Made by a program: the position numbers and the translations under genes. From positions 1 to 64,000 of the forward strand of contig CAUHQV010000010.1 in assembly GCA_959608625.1 (NCBI GenBank): a DNA stretch of 64,000 bases, read 5' to 3'. Positions 51,666 to 61,247 of the stretch are shown piece after piece (the stretch's first letter is position 1; every line of letters begins with the position of its first letter). Origin of the DNA: an uncultured Flavobacteriales bacterium (GTDB lineage Bacteria > Bacteroidota > Bacteroidia > Flavobacteriales > UBA1820). Under the pieces are notes generated by a model. The model searched no databases and was not told the DNA's origin. It saw only the letters and a program-made list of their open reading frames with translations.

Positions 51666-53336
51666 TTATTCTACGGGTGCATTGTATATTTTTTCGTAAT
51701 ACTCGGTAACCATGCGGGCCGAATCGAAGAACGGTACGACGTCGTTCATCGAGGCGAGCATCATCTGCGTCCAGCCGTTACGGTTCTCGTAATACATCGG
51801 AATGATCTTGTTTTCCAGGATGTCGAACATATTGTCCATGTCGCGGGTGTCCTGCTCGTAGGTTGGCAGTTTGTAATCCTGAGGGGGGATGATGAACGAA
51901 TTGACCCCGTCCTTGGCGAATTCCGGGATCCATCCGTCATACGTCGAGAAGTTGATGGCCCCGTTCATGGCGGCGGTCATGCCGGAAGTCCCGGACGCCT
52001 CGCGGGTGATGCGGGGATTGTTCAGCCAGATATCGGCTCCCAGTTTGAGCTTGCGGGAGAGCCACAGTTCATAACCTACCAGCACCGCCATGTTCTTGTA
52101 ATGTTTCGACATGTCCACCAGTTTGTTGAACAGGCTGATGGCCCCGTAATCGGACGGGTAGGGTTTGCCTGCCCAGATGATCTGCACGGGTGTTTTGGTG
52201 TTCTCCAACAGGCGGCGGAAGCGCTCTATATCCCGGGTAAGCAGGTCGGGACGTTTGTATTCGGCGAAGCGCCGGGCCCACACGATGGTCAGCGCCTGCG
52301 GGTCGAGTATAGTTCCGCACTGATCGGCCACGTAATCGAAAAGACTCTTTTTCAGGGCGCTTTTCCGGGCGGTAAGCAGCAGTTCGTTGCCCGTTACCCG
52401 GGCCTGTTCCAGGATATAGTCGGCCCAGAAAGATTTGTTCTGGGCGTTGGTCACATGGGTGATAGGCGGGATGCCCTCGTTGTGTTCCCACATATGGCGG
52501 GATACCTCGCCGTGGAGTTTGGATACCCCGTTGGCCAGGTGGCTCATGCGCAGGGCGGCCAGCGAGTGGTTGAACACGCCGTCTTTCACCCCGGAAATCT
52601 CCCGGACGGTATCCAACGGGACGTCTCCGAAGAAACTCAGGTTGGCCAGCATGTCGAACGGGTGCTTTTCGTTCCCGGCCTCTTCCGGGGTGTGGGTGGT
52701 GAAGACCATATGTTTTTTGACGTCTTCCACGTTACCGTATTTCTCATACATAGCAAAGGCGGCCGATACGCCGTGGGCTTCGTTCAGGTGGACGATATCC
52801 GGTTCGTAGCCCAGCTGTTCCAGCAGTTTGATGCCGCCGCGCCCCAGCACGATGGAGGCGGCCACTTTGGCCTGCGGATCGGAATCGTACAGGCGGAAAG
52901 TCGTGGAACGAGCCAGGAAATCGTTCTCTTCCAGGTCTGTGGTAAGCAGGAAAAGGGGGGCGGTGCCGAATATCTTCGGATCCAGATAATAGGCTTTCAC
53001 CCAGACCGGGGTATGGTTGATATCGATCGTGAATTTGATGCCGGTATCCGTCAGGAATTTATAGATCTTTTCCTCGAAACTTACCTGCATCGTCTGGTCG
53101 GGATTGCGGCGCTGGTCATAATAACCGTTCTTCCACAGGATACCGATACCTGTAAGGTTTTGCCGGAGCTGGTAGGCGCTGCGCATGTGCGATCCGGCCA
53201 AAAAACCGAGGCCGCCGGAATATATCTTCAGGCTTTGATCGATGGCGAATTCCATGGAAAAATACACCACGCTCTTTTCAAAACGGGGGTCTATCTCGTA
53301 GGGTGGGGTAAACGGTTGGGGTAATGTGTTTGCCAT
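51666..53336 (-). CDS. Alpha-glucan phosphorylase (short GT35 type)
   Basis: Family members release glucose-1-phosphate from glycogen or maltodextrin. The 556 residues contain FSMEFAIDQSLKIYSGGLG, YEPDIVHLNEAHGVSAAF, FTTHTPEEAGNEKH, TIVWARRFAEYKRPDLLTRD and NNPRITREASGTSGMTAAMN. It is the short alpha-glucan phosphorylase type lacking the N-terminal extension of classical glycogen phosphorylases. The residue expected to be the PLP-binding lysine in EASGTSGMK is threonine here (T454), so either the lysine lies elsewhere or the protein is not a standard PLP phosphorylase. It is monocistronic and convergent with the P-loop gene. Confidence 0.88.
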   Translation of the reverse strand: MANTLPQPFTPPYEIDPRFEKSVVYFSMEFAIDQSLKIYSGGLGFLAGSHMRSAYQLRQNLTGIGILWKNGYYDQRRNPDQTMQVSFEEKIYKFLTDTGIKFTIDINHTPVWVKAYYLDPKIFGTAPLFLLTTDLEENDFLARSTTFRLYDSDPQAKVAASIVLGRGGIKLLEQLGYEPDIVHLNEAHGVSAAFAMYEKYGNVEDVKKHMVFTTHTPEEAGNEKHPFDMLANLSFFGDVPLDTVREISGVKDGVFNHSLAALRMSHLANGVSKLHGEVSRHMWEHNEGIPPITHVTNAQNKSFWADYILEQARVTGNELLLTARKSALKKSLFDYVADQCGTILDPQALTIVWARRFAEYKRPDLLTRDIERFRRLLENTKTPVQIIWAGKPYPSDYGAISLFNKLVDMSKHYKNMAVLVGYELWLSRKLKLGADIWLNNPRITREASGTSGMTAAMNGAINFSTYDGWIPEFAKDGVNSFIIPPQDYKLPTYEQDTRDMDNMFDILENKIIPMYYENRNGWTQMMLASMNDVVPFFDSARMVTEYYEKIYNAPVE

Positions 53337-53640
53337 AATGGATTTTATGATTTGAGTTTTGATCCTTGATTTTTATGCAATGGAGCAAAGTTAGCTTTTT
53401 CCGGGATAAAAAAACCTCAAATTTTCTTAAAACTAAGGCTTTATTTTCTTCCCCGGATTTTCCGGCGCGGCCTTTTCGGGCCGGCCGGGGGGCTTTTTAT
53501 CATACCCTGTAGGACTCCTATCACCGGCAACGCCGTTCCGGGCGATTTCAGCCGGGATAATTTTTAATACCCCGGCTGTTGTTTTAAGGTGGGAAAAAGA
53601 CTATTTTCGCAACCGGAAACGCAATACAAAATTCCACGAA
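53337..53640. promoter_or_regulatory. Divergent glgP / histidine kinase intergenic region
   Basis: Contains a minus-strand TAACTTTG (53393-53386) with TTTG 24 bases further out (53421-53418), the probable glgP promoter. A GC-rich stretch at 53460-53492 (GGCGCGGCC, GGGCCGGCC) can form local hairpins. Near 53601 CTATTTTCGC is a one-base-off -7 candidate for the kinase gene. No coding sequence is seen. Confidence 0.45.
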
Positions 53641-55635
53641 ATGCGGTATCTGGTACTATTCATCCTATTACTGCCGGTCTTTCACAGCCATGCGCGGGCC
53701 GGGACTGGCGCCAAGGACAGTTTGTTACGGGCGCTGTCCGCCGAAACGTCCGTCCGGCAGCAGGCGAAGATATACAGGGACTTGGCGGATCTCACATACG
53801 ATACCCCGGAAGAACCCCGATATTTGACACTGCTCTACGAAAAGGCCCTCCAGTCCGGGCAGACCGAAGCGGCGTTGGACGCTCTTACCGATCTCGTGCC
53901 TACTTATGCTTTGCTCCAGCAGCCGGATTCCGCCCGGTACTATTATTCCCTGGCAGAACGTTTGGCGCCCCGGGAGAGCAGGGACCAATGGATATGCTAC
54001 CTTTCGATGTTCCTGTATAATTTAGATATGCTGGGCAGCGAAAAAGGGAAAGCCATCGAGGAGCGGCTGAAGGAATACCAGGCGCGGAAAGGCCGCGAGG
54101 GAACCCTCTATAAGCAAGTGGAGGACGCCTATATCCTGGGAGTTAGTTTCCTGAACCAGGATAAATTCGAAGAATCTATACCTTATTTATCTACGGCGGC
54201 CGAACTGGCCCGGAAACTGCCTTTCAAGGAAGGTTTTTGGTGTCGGATGCAGGCTATGCGCCGTTTGGCCTATGCGTGTGCTGCCACGAAGAGAAACTCA
54301 CAGTCCATCGCCCTGCTGGAGGAAGTCCTGCGGATGCAGGAGCGCTATGCGGAGCGGTATTATAAGGACTCCCGCCCGTTCTATCCGTTGAACGAACGCT
54401 ATATCCCCATTTACTCCTCGATCCTGCTCAATATGGACGCGATGCCGGAAAAGCAGACAGATCATTACCTGGGACTGCTCGAGGGGCTTTGCAAAGATTC
54501 GGATAAACCTTCCAATAAATATACCTATTTCCTTACCCGGAACAATTACTACCTAATCCGGGAGGACTGGAAGAATGCGCTTGTTTACAACGACAGCCTT
54601 ATAAAATACGCCTTCCGGATGGCCGTTTACAACCTCCCCGGGCTGTACGGCATCAATTCGGAATTATGCGAAAAACTAGGGGATTATCCCAAGGCTCTCG
54701 AATACCTCAAGATATCCAACCTCTTACGGGATTCCATCGATGCGCATGGCCAGCAGCAAAAGCTGAGCGAGCTGCAGGTCGAATACGGGATGGATAAGCT
54801 GGCCTACGAGAACGCCGAACTGGAGATACGCAACAAGCGTATGATGGTCATTGGCTTGTTGGTCGTGCTGGTTTTGGTCGTTTTACTTTGCGTTTACCTG
54901 TACCTGCACCTGCGGAAAGAGCGGCGGATGAAGGAAGAGATGGCCCGGCTGAAACTACGGGCCGAGGAAAGTGAAAAACTGAAAACAGCCTTCATCAATT
55001 CGATGTGCCACGAGATACGCACTCCCCTGAATGCGATCGTCGGTTTTTCGGGCCTGCTGTTGGACGAATCCCTCGATGAAGAAACCCGGCGGAGTTTTCC
55101 CCAGGAGATACGGGACAGCGCGTCGCTTCTCACCTCGCTGATAAATAATATGCTGGAGGTCTCCACGCTCGACGTGTCGGAGGAAAAACTGCCCCGTAAG
55201 CCGGCGGATATTACCGGTATATGCCGTCAGGCTATGGATCATTTGTCCGCCCGGGAGATTCCGGGCGTCGAATACAGGGTGAATATGCCCGCCGGGTCTT
55301 TGATCGTACCTACGCATGCCCGGTACCTGTCGCTGGTGCTGGAAAACCTGCTGGACAACGCCGCGAAATTCACCCGGCAGGGAAGCATCGTGTTGAGCTG
55401 CCGCAAAGAGGGGGATAAACTGGTGCTCGACGTGACGGACACCGGGAGCGGAATACCGCCGGAGAAACACGAAGAGGTATTCGAACGGTTCACTAAACTC
55501 GACACGTTCAGCAAAGGCAACGGGCTGGGGCTTTACGTATGCAGGCTCGTGGTAAAGCGGCTCTCAGGAGAAATATACATCGACCCCGGTTATACGGCGG
55601 GTACCCGGATCGTGATCGTCCTGCCGGCCGAATAA
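53641..55635 (+). CDS. TPR-containing membrane sensor histidine kinase
   Basis: The 664-residue protein has a signal peptide (MRYLVLFILLLPVFHSHARA). A periplasmic helical region of about 370 residues follows with TPR-like units (YLTLLYEKALQSGQTEAALD, YYLIREDWKNALVYNDSLIK, YPKALEYLKISNLLRDS), then one membrane helix at about 400-424 (IGLLVVLVLVVLLCVYLYLH). The HisKA domain contains the phospho-acceptor H457 in SMCHEIRTPLNA. The ATPase domain has the N box ENLLDNAAKF and the G boxes DTGSGIPPEKHEEVFERF and GNGLGLYV. No receiver or output domain is attached and no response regulator lies next to it. The start is the only ATG in front of the signal peptide. Confidence 0.92.
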   Translation: MRYLVLFILLLPVFHSHARAGTGAKDSLLRALSAETSVRQQAKIYRDLADLTYDTPEEPRYLTLLYEKALQSGQTEAALDALTDLVPTYALLQQPDSARYYYSLAERLAPRESRDQWICYLSMFLYNLDMLGSEKGKAIEERLKEYQARKGREGTLYKQVEDAYILGVSFLNQDKFEESIPYLSTAAELARKLPFKEGFWCRMQAMRRLAYACAATKRNSQSIALLEEVLRMQERYAERYYKDSRPFYPLNERYIPIYSSILLNMDAMPEKQTDHYLGLLEGLCKDSDKPSNKYTYFLTRNNYYLIREDWKNALVYNDSLIKYAFRMAVYNLPGLYGINSELCEKLGDYPKALEYLKISNLLRDSIDAHGQQQKLSELQVEYGMDKLAYENAELEIRNKRMMVIGLLVVLVLVVLLCVYLYLHLRKERRMKEEMARLKLRAEESEKLKTAFINSMCHEIRTPLNAIVGFSGLLLDESLDEETRRSFPQEIRDSASLLTSLINNMLEVSTLDVSEEKLPRKPADITGICRQAMDHLSAREIPGVEYRVNMPAGSLIVPTHARYLSLVLENLLDNAAKFTRQGSIVLSCRKEGDKLVLDVTDTGSGIPPEKHEEVFERFTKLDTFSKGNGLGLYVCRLVVKRLSGEIYIDPGYTAGTRIVIVLPAE

Positions 55636-55652
55636 AACGCCGATACGCTACT

Positions 55653-55685
55653 AAAAAAGCCCGCCAATTTTGGCGGGCTTTTTTG
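55653..55685. terminator. Terminator between histidine kinase and clpB
   Basis: AAAAAAGCCCGCCA-attt-TGGCGGGCTTTTTT, symmetrical and useful for both convergent genes. Confidence 0.85.
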
Positions 55686-55704
55686 CGGCAGGGAACAAGG
55701 GGGA

Positions 55705-58302
55705 TTAGACCCCTTTGTTTTCAAAGACCAATTTGTCCCCGTCGCTTTTTACTACTATGGTATCTTTCGGTTCGACCTTCCCTTCGAGTATCTGGCGGGA
55801 AAGTTCGTTCATCAGGTCGCGCTGGATCACCCGTTTGATAGGCCGCGCGCCGAACTGCGGGTCGTAACCCTGGTCGGCCATTAGGTTCAGGGCGCTGTCT
55901 TCGGCTTCCAGGCGGATGTCGCGTTTGCCCAGCATCGAGGCCAGGCGGTGTATCTGGAGTTTGACAATGTCCTTCACATCTTCCCGGGTGAGCGGGGTGA
56001 ACATGATGATCTCGTCGATCCGGTTGAGGAATTCCGGCCGTATCTGCTGTTTCAACAGGTCGAACACCTGGAGTTTGGTCTTTTCGAGCAGCTCCTCACT
56101 GGGTTTTTGGACGCCTTCGAGGGCTTCCATGATCAGGTGCGAGCCCATGTTGGACGTCATGATGATGATCGTGTTCTTGAAGTCTACGGTGCGGCCTTTG
56201 TTGTCCGTCAGGCGCCCGTCGTCCAGTACCTGGAGCAGGATGTTGAACGTGTCGGGGTGTGCCTTTTCGATCTCGTCGAACAGGATGACGCTGTATGGAT
56301 GGCGGCGTACCGCTTCGGTGAGCTGTCCGCCTTCGTCGTAACCGACGTATCCCGGAGGCGCGCCGACCAACCGGCTGACGGAGTGTTTCTCCTGGTATTC
56401 GGACATATCGATACGGATCATCGCTTTTTCGTCGTTGAACAGCAGTTCGGCCAGTGCTTTGGCCAATTCGGTCTTACCCACGCCGGTAGTCCCCAGGAAA
56501 AGGAAGCTGCCGATGGGTTTCTGCGGATCCTGAAGTCCGGCCCGGCTGCGGCGCACCGCGTCCGATACGGCGCGAATGGCCTCGTTTTGGCCGATCACGC
56601 GGCGGTGAAGGTCTTCTTCCAGGTGGAGGAGTTTTTCACGGTCGGAGGCCAGCATCTTTTTCACGGGGATACCGGTCCATTTGGAAACGACCTCGGCGAT
56701 GTCCTCGGCATCTACTTCCTCTTTGATCAGGGCTTTGCCGTCGGCCTGCATCGTTTTGAACTCGTCGTTGAGGGCTTTCAGTTTTTCCTGTGCCTCTTTC
56801 AGGCTGCCGTAGCGAATCTCGGCCACCCGGCCGAAGTCGGCGGCGCGTTCGGCTTCTGAGGCTTCGAACTTAAGGTCTTCGATCTTTTTCATCGTACCCT
56901 GGATATCGTCGACCATCTGTTTTTCGAGACGCCATTTGGCTTCCACACCTTTGCGCTCCTCCTGCAGGTTGGCCAGTTCTTCTCCCAGGGTCTCAAGTTT
57001 GGCTTTGTCCTTTTCGCGCTTGATGGCCGCGATCTCGATCTCCAGCTGCATGATGCGGCGGTCGAGGTTGTCCAACTCCTCCGGTTTGGAGTTCATCTCC
57101 ATCCGCAGGCGCGAGGCGGCCTCGTCGATCAGGTCGATGGCCTTGTCCGGCAGGAAGCGGTCGGTGATGTACCGGGTGGAAAGTTCCACGGCGGCGATGA
57201 TGGCGTCGTCTTTGATACGGATATGATGGTGCGCTTCGTATTTGTCCTTGATGCCGCGCAGGATGGATACCGTCGCCTCGTAGTCGGGTTCTTCGATCAG
57301 TACTTTCTGGAAACGGCGTTCGAGCGCCTTGTCCTTTTCAAAGTATTTCTGGTATTCGTTCAGGGTGGTGGCTCCGATGGAGCGGAGTTCGCCGCGGGCC
57401 AGGGCGGGCTTGAGGATATTGGCGGCGTCCATCGCGCCTTCGCCTCCGCCGGCCCCTACCAGGGTGTGTATCTCGTCGATGAACAGGATGATGCTCCCTT
57501 CGGATTCGCTCACTTCTTTCACGACCGATTTAAGGCGTTCCTCGAATTCCCCTTTGTATTTGGCACCGGCCACCAGCGCGCCCATGTCGAGCGAGTAGAT
57601 GGTCTTGTCCAACAGATTCTGCGGGACGTCCCCGCTGACGATCCGGTGCGCCAGCCCTTCGGCCACGGCGGTTTTACCCACGCCGGGTTCGCCGATAAGG
57701 ATTGGGTTATTCTTGGTGCGGCGGGTAAGGATCTGCAGCACGCGCCGTATTTCTTCGTCGCGGCCGATAACGGGATCCAGTTTGTTCTCGCGTGCCAGTT
57801 CGTTGAGGTTTTTGGCGTATTTCTCGAGGGATTGGTAGGTGTCCTCCTGGTTCTGCTTGGTCACCCGTTCCCCTTTGCGGAGTTCTTCGATGGCTGCTTT
57901 CAGGTCTTTTTCACTGATGTTATTCTGGCGGAACAGTTTGGCCGTTTCGTCCGAGCCTTTGAGCATGGCTAGGATCATGTGTTCCACCGTGACGAACTGG
58001 TCGGCCATCTGGGTGGCGATGCTTTGGGCATCGGTCAGCATTTTGGAAGCATCGCGCGAGAGGTATACCTCGCCGCCCGATACTTTGGGAAGCGTATCGA
58101 TGATGACCCCCACCTGGCGGCGGAAGTCTTCGGCGTTCACGCCGGTCTTGCCCAGCAGGAAAGGCAGTACGCTCTGGTCCGTATCGAAGATGCCCTCCAG
58201 GATGTGCACGTTCTCGATCTGGGGATTCCCCTTATCGGTGGCGATCATCTGGGCCTTCTGGATAGCCTGCTGTGATTTAGTGGTAAAATTGTTGAAATCC
58301 AT
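55705..58302 (-). CDS. clpB: ATP-dependent chaperone ClpB
   Basis: ClpB rescues aggregated proteins together with DnaK. The start is taken at 58302 (MDFNNFTTKSQQAIQKAQMI), 14 codons after an upstream in-frame start, because this is the family N terminus; length 865. Order of domains: Clp_N repeats (1-145), first AAA+ ring with GEPGVGKTAVAEGLA near 203, a long coiled-coil M domain at about 400-520 (IAAIKREKDKAKLETLGEEL), second AAA+ ring with LGTTGVGKTELAKALAELLF, and the C-terminal D2-small domain (DPQFGARPIKRVIQRDLMNE). Heat-shock control is expected for the family. No CIRCE-like repeat was noticed upstream. Confidence 0.97.
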   Translation of the reverse strand: MDFNNFTTKSQQAIQKAQMIATDKGNPQIENVHILEGIFDTDQSVLPFLLGKTGVNAEDFRRQVGVIIDTLPKVSGGEVYLSRDASKMLTDAQSIATQMADQFVTVEHMILAMLKGSDETAKLFRQNNISEKDLKAAIEELRKGERVTKQNQEDTYQSLEKYAKNLNELARENKLDPVIGRDEEIRRVLQILTRRTKNNPILIGEPGVGKTAVAEGLAHRIVSGDVPQNLLDKTIYSLDMGALVAGAKYKGEFEERLKSVVKEVSESEGSIILFIDEIHTLVGAGGGEGAMDAANILKPALARGELRSIGATTLNEYQKYFEKDKALERRFQKVLIEEPDYEATVSILRGIKDKYEAHHHIRIKDDAIIAAVELSTRYITDRFLPDKAIDLIDEAASRLRMEMNSKPEELDNLDRRIMQLEIEIAAIKREKDKAKLETLGEELANLQEERKGVEAKWRLEKQMVDDIQGTMKKIEDLKFEASEAERAADFGRVAEIRYGSLKEAQEKLKALNDEFKTMQADGKALIKEEVDAEDIAEVVSKWTGIPVKKMLASDREKLLHLEEDLHRRVIGQNEAIRAVSDAVRRSRAGLQDPQKPIGSFLFLGTTGVGKTELAKALAELLFNDEKAMIRIDMSEYQEKHSVSRLVGAPPGYVGYDEGGQLTEAVRRHPYSVILFDEIEKAHPDTFNILLQVLDDGRLTDNKGRTVDFKNTIIIMTSNMGSHLIMEALEGVQKPSEELLEKTKLQVFDLLKQQIRPEFLNRIDEIIMFTPLTREDVKDIVKLQIHRLASMLGKRDIRLEAEDSALNLMADQGYDPQFGARPIKRVIQRDLMNELSRQILEGKVEPKDTIVVKSDGDKLVFENKGV

Positions 58303-58487
58303 ATGTCGTTTGGGTATTATTTTCGTATGTCTGCCAAAGAGCAAAGACCGTGCCGGGATGTAATTTATGACATTTTTTCAGGCTGCGCAAATCCGTTCCC
58401 GGCGTTTTTGCGTCATTTTGTCCGGGCCTCAGGGTAACCGGACGAAATATTATTCCGCGCGATGGTAGATTTAAAGGGTGAAATTCG

Positions 58488-58495
58488 TAAATTTG
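58488..58495 (+). promoter_or_regulatory. Predicted promoter -7 element of the oxidoreductase gene
   Basis: TAAATTTG followed by GC, 57 bp before the ATG; the same GTAAATTTGGC string precedes murF. Confidence 0.4.
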
Positions 58496-58552
58496 GCACT
58501 TTACTAGCGTTCATAGTACCAAAACAAAATCAATCCCGCATAAGACAGGCCG

Positions 58553-59086
58553 ATGAAGACCCTTGTAATCGTTACCCATCCGAATCTCGAAAAATCCGTC
58601 GTCAACCGCAGATGGGCGGAGGAATTGGAAAAACACCCCGAAAAATTTACCGTACACTGTTTGTACGATGCTTATCCGGACGGAAATATCGACGCAAAAA
58701 AGGAGCAGGCGCTGGTGGAAGCCCATGGGGCTTTGCTGCTCCAATTCCCGATTTATTGGTTCGGCTGCCCTTCGCTGCTTAAAAAATGGATGGACGAAGT
58801 GCTGGCTTTCGGTTGGGCTTTCGGCCCGCAACCGGAAGCGGACAAGATGCGCGGACGCAAAGTGGCGCTCGCCGTTTCGGCCGGGGTCAAAAAAGAGGAT
58901 TTCGGACCGGATGGCAAGTATGTGCATACGATGGGCGAACTTCTTTGGCCGTTTGAAACGATGTGCCGCTATGTGGATGCCGAATACCGGTCGTTCTACG
59001 CTCTGTACGGGGCGGAGGATGGGACACCAGCCTCGGAACTGGAACGCAGCGCCCGGGAGTACGCGGATTTCGCCGCCGGGATCTGA
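58553..59086 (+). CDS. NAD(P)H-dependent oxidoreductase (flavodoxin-like fold)
   Basis: The 177-residue protein has the flavodoxin-like fold of the NQO1/KefF/MdaB group. MKTLVIVTHPNLEKSVVNRR carries the FMN/FAD phosphate-binding turn after the first strand, and LLLQFPIYWFGCPSLLKKWM is the hallmark of this group. GWAFGPQPEADKMRGRKVAL and MCRYVDAEYRSFYALYG complete it. Such enzymes reduce quinones two electrons at a time with a flavin, in the cytosol. It is placed 51 bp before glyA; the two may share a transcript. Confidence 0.9.
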   Translation: MKTLVIVTHPNLEKSVVNRRWAEELEKHPEKFTVHCLYDAYPDGNIDAKKEQALVEAHGALLLQFPIYWFGCPSLLKKWMDEVLAFGWAFGPQPEADKMRGRKVALAVSAGVKKEDFGPDGKYVHTMGELLWPFETMCRYVDAEYRSFYALYGAEDGTPASELERSAREYADFAAGI

Positions 59087-59137
59087 AAAGTAATGTATTC
59101 TTTCTAAAAATCGATAAACAAACAAAATAAAAACGTC

Positions 59138-60430
59138 ATGAAGAGAGACAAGCTGATCTTTGACCTGATAGAGGACGAGCGCGAACGCCAAACGGATGGC
59201 ATCGAGCTGATCGCCTCCGAAAACTACGTAAGCGACCAGGTGTTGGAAGCCATGGGTTCCATCCTGACCAACAAATACGCCGAGGGTTATCCCGGCGCGC
59301 GTTATTACGGGGGCTGCGAAGTGGTAGACCAGGTGGAGACTGTGGCCATCGACCGCGCCAAAGCCCTTTTCGGGGCCGAGTACGCCAACGTACAGCCGCA
59401 TTCCGGTTCGCAGGCCAACGCTGCCGTATATGCCGCATTCCTCCAGCCGGGCGACAAGATACTGGGTTTCGATCTCTCCCACGGCGGCCACCTCACGCAC
59501 GGTTCCCCGGTGAATTTTTCCGGGAAATTGTACAAGACCTCTTTCTATGGGGTGGAAAAAGAAACGGGCCGTATCGACTACGATAAAGTGGCTGAGACCG
59601 CTCAGCGTGAAAAACCGAAAATGATCGTGGCAGGCGCTTCCGCCTATTCCCGCGATATGGACTTCAAACGTTTCCGCGAGATCGCCGACAGCGTGGGCGC
59701 TTTCTTGTTCGCCGATATTTCGCACCCGGCCGGCCTGATCGCCAAAGGGTTGCTGAGCGACCCGATCCCGTACTGCCACGTGGTGTCCACCACGACGCAC
59801 AAGACCCTGCGCGGTCCGCGTGGAGGGATGATCCTGCTGGGCAAGGATTTTGAAAATCCGTTCGGCCTGAAAACCCCGAAAGGACAGGTGCGGATGATGT
59901 CTTCGCTCGTCAACTCGGCCGTATTTCCCGGCAACCAGGGAGGCCCTCTGGAGCATGTGATCGCCGCCAAGGCCGTTTCTTTCGGCGAAGCGCTTACGGA
60001 CGAATTTTTCCGTTATGCGCTGGCTGTGCAGCAGAACGCCGCCGCTATGGCCAAGGCGTTCGTGGAGCGCGGTTACGACCTCGTTTCGGGCGGTACGGAC
60101 AACCATATGATGCTCATCGACCTGCGCAACAAGGGTATTACCGGTAAAGACGCCGAGAACGCGCTGATAAAGGCCGACATCACGGTAAACAAGAACATGG
60201 TGCCTTTCGACGACAAGTCCCCGTACGTTACTTCCGGCATCCGGGTGGGTTCGGCAGCTATTACGACCCGCGGACTGAAAGAAAAAGATATGGAAACGGT
60301 CGTGGCCCTGATCGACGAGGTGCTGATGAATATCTCTTCGGAGCGCAAGATCAAAAAGATCGGCGAAAAAGTGGCCGATTTCATGGGCGACCGTCCGCTT
60401 TTCAAACAGCGCCGCGCCGCCGCTAAATAA
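59138..60430 (+). CDS. glyA: Serine hydroxymethyltransferase
   Basis: GlyA converts serine and tetrahydrofolate into glycine and 5,10-methylene-THF. The 430-residue PLP enzyme starts MKRDKLIFDLIEDERERQTD and shows GIELIASENYVSDQVLEAMG, NKYAEGYPGARYYGGCEVVD, NVQPHSGSQANAAVYAAFL, the PLP lysine K222 in STTTHKTLRGPRGGMILL, and NQGGPLEHVIAAKAVSFGEA. Nothing is missing. It is followed after 24 bp by the exbB-exbD-tonB genes and later folC, which elongates the folate cofactor glyA uses, so the arrangement may link folate metabolism and envelope energy supply. Confidence 0.97.
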   Translation: MKRDKLIFDLIEDERERQTDGIELIASENYVSDQVLEAMGSILTNKYAEGYPGARYYGGCEVVDQVETVAIDRAKALFGAEYANVQPHSGSQANAAVYAAFLQPGDKILGFDLSHGGHLTHGSPVNFSGKLYKTSFYGVEKETGRIDYDKVAETAQREKPKMIVAGASAYSRDMDFKRFREIADSVGAFLFADISHPAGLIAKGLLSDPIPYCHVVSTTTHKTLRGPRGGMILLGKDFENPFGLKTPKGQVRMMSSLVNSAVFPGNQGGPLEHVIAAKAVSFGEALTDEFFRYALAVQQNAAAMAKAFVERGYDLVSGGTDNHMMLIDLRNKGITGKDAENALIKADITVNKNMVPFDDKSPYVTSGIRVGSAAITTRGLKEKDMETVVALIDEVLMNISSERKIKKIGEKVADFMGDRPLFKQRRAAAK

Positions 60431-60454
60431 TCACGATAAAACACATACCGAATT

Positions 60455-61186
60455 ATGATTACAGCGTTTTTACTCAATGCGGCCACTACCGTGACGGACA
60501 GTCTCTCGCAGGCCGTAGCCAATGGCTTGGCTTCCGATATGCCGGTAGTGAAGACCCAAACCGTATGGGACATGATCGTCAGCGGAGGCTGGAGCGGGAT
60601 CGTGATCATCGCGATGGAGTTCGTCATGTCCATCCTGGCCGTATATATCTTCGTAGAACGGTCTTCCCTGATCAAACGGGCTGCCAAGCACGACCCGCGT
60701 TTTACCGACACAATCCGAACCCTGGTTTCCGCCGGGAAGCTCAGCGAGGCCAAAGCGGCCTGCGACCGGGAGAACACCGTAGAATCCCGCATCATGAAGA
60801 AGGGGATCAACAAGATCGGCAAACCGCTGGAAGATATATCCACCGCGATCGAGAATACCGGTAAACTGGAAATATACACCCTGGAGGGCAATATCAGCCG
60901 CTTGGCAATGATCGCCGGCGCCGCGCCGATGCTCGGGTTCCTCGGGACGGTAGTCGGAATGGTCATTGCGTTCCAGTCGATGGCCAATGCCGGAGGCCAG
61001 GTTGAAATAGGGGATCTTTCAGGGGGTATTTCCACCGCTATGACCACTACGGTGGCCGGTCTTATCGTAGGTATCATGGCATTCATATTCTACAACCTGC
61101 TGGTAGGGCGCATCCAGAAAGTGGTCAACAGCATAGAGGTAACCGCAGCGGATTTCCTCGACTTGCTCAGCGAACCGGCCGAATAG
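60455..61186 (+). CDS. exbB: MotA/TolQ/ExbB proton channel family protein
   Basis: This inner-membrane proton channel subunit uses the proton motive force to energise TonB. The 243-residue protein has three membrane helices: 46-68 (GWSGIVIIAMEFVMSILAVY), about 150-172 (GNISRLAMIAGAAPMLGFLG) and 190-215 (AMTTTVAGLIVGIMAFIFYN). GAAPMLGFLGTVVGMVIAFQ and the ISTAMTTTVAGLIVG helix are the ExbB/TolQ signatures. It is first in the exbB-exbD-tonB cluster. An assignment as TolQ instead is possible; the following TonB-type gene favours ExbB. Confidence 0.92.
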   Translation: MITAFLLNAATTVTDSLSQAVANGLASDMPVVKTQTVWDMIVSGGWSGIVIIAMEFVMSILAVYIFVERSSLIKRAAKHDPRFTDTIRTLVSAGKLSEAKAACDRENTVESRIMKKGINKIGKPLEDISTAIENTGKLEIYTLEGNISRLAMIAGAAPMLGFLGTVVGMVIAFQSMANAGGQVEIGDLSGGISTAMTTTVAGLIVGIMAFIFYNLLVGRIQKVVNSIEVTAADFLDLLSEPAE

Positions 61187-61247
61187 GCTCCGTTTTGTGT
61201 AATTTTTGCCGCAAAAAGGAGGTATTTAACAAACTAAAAGCCCGAAT

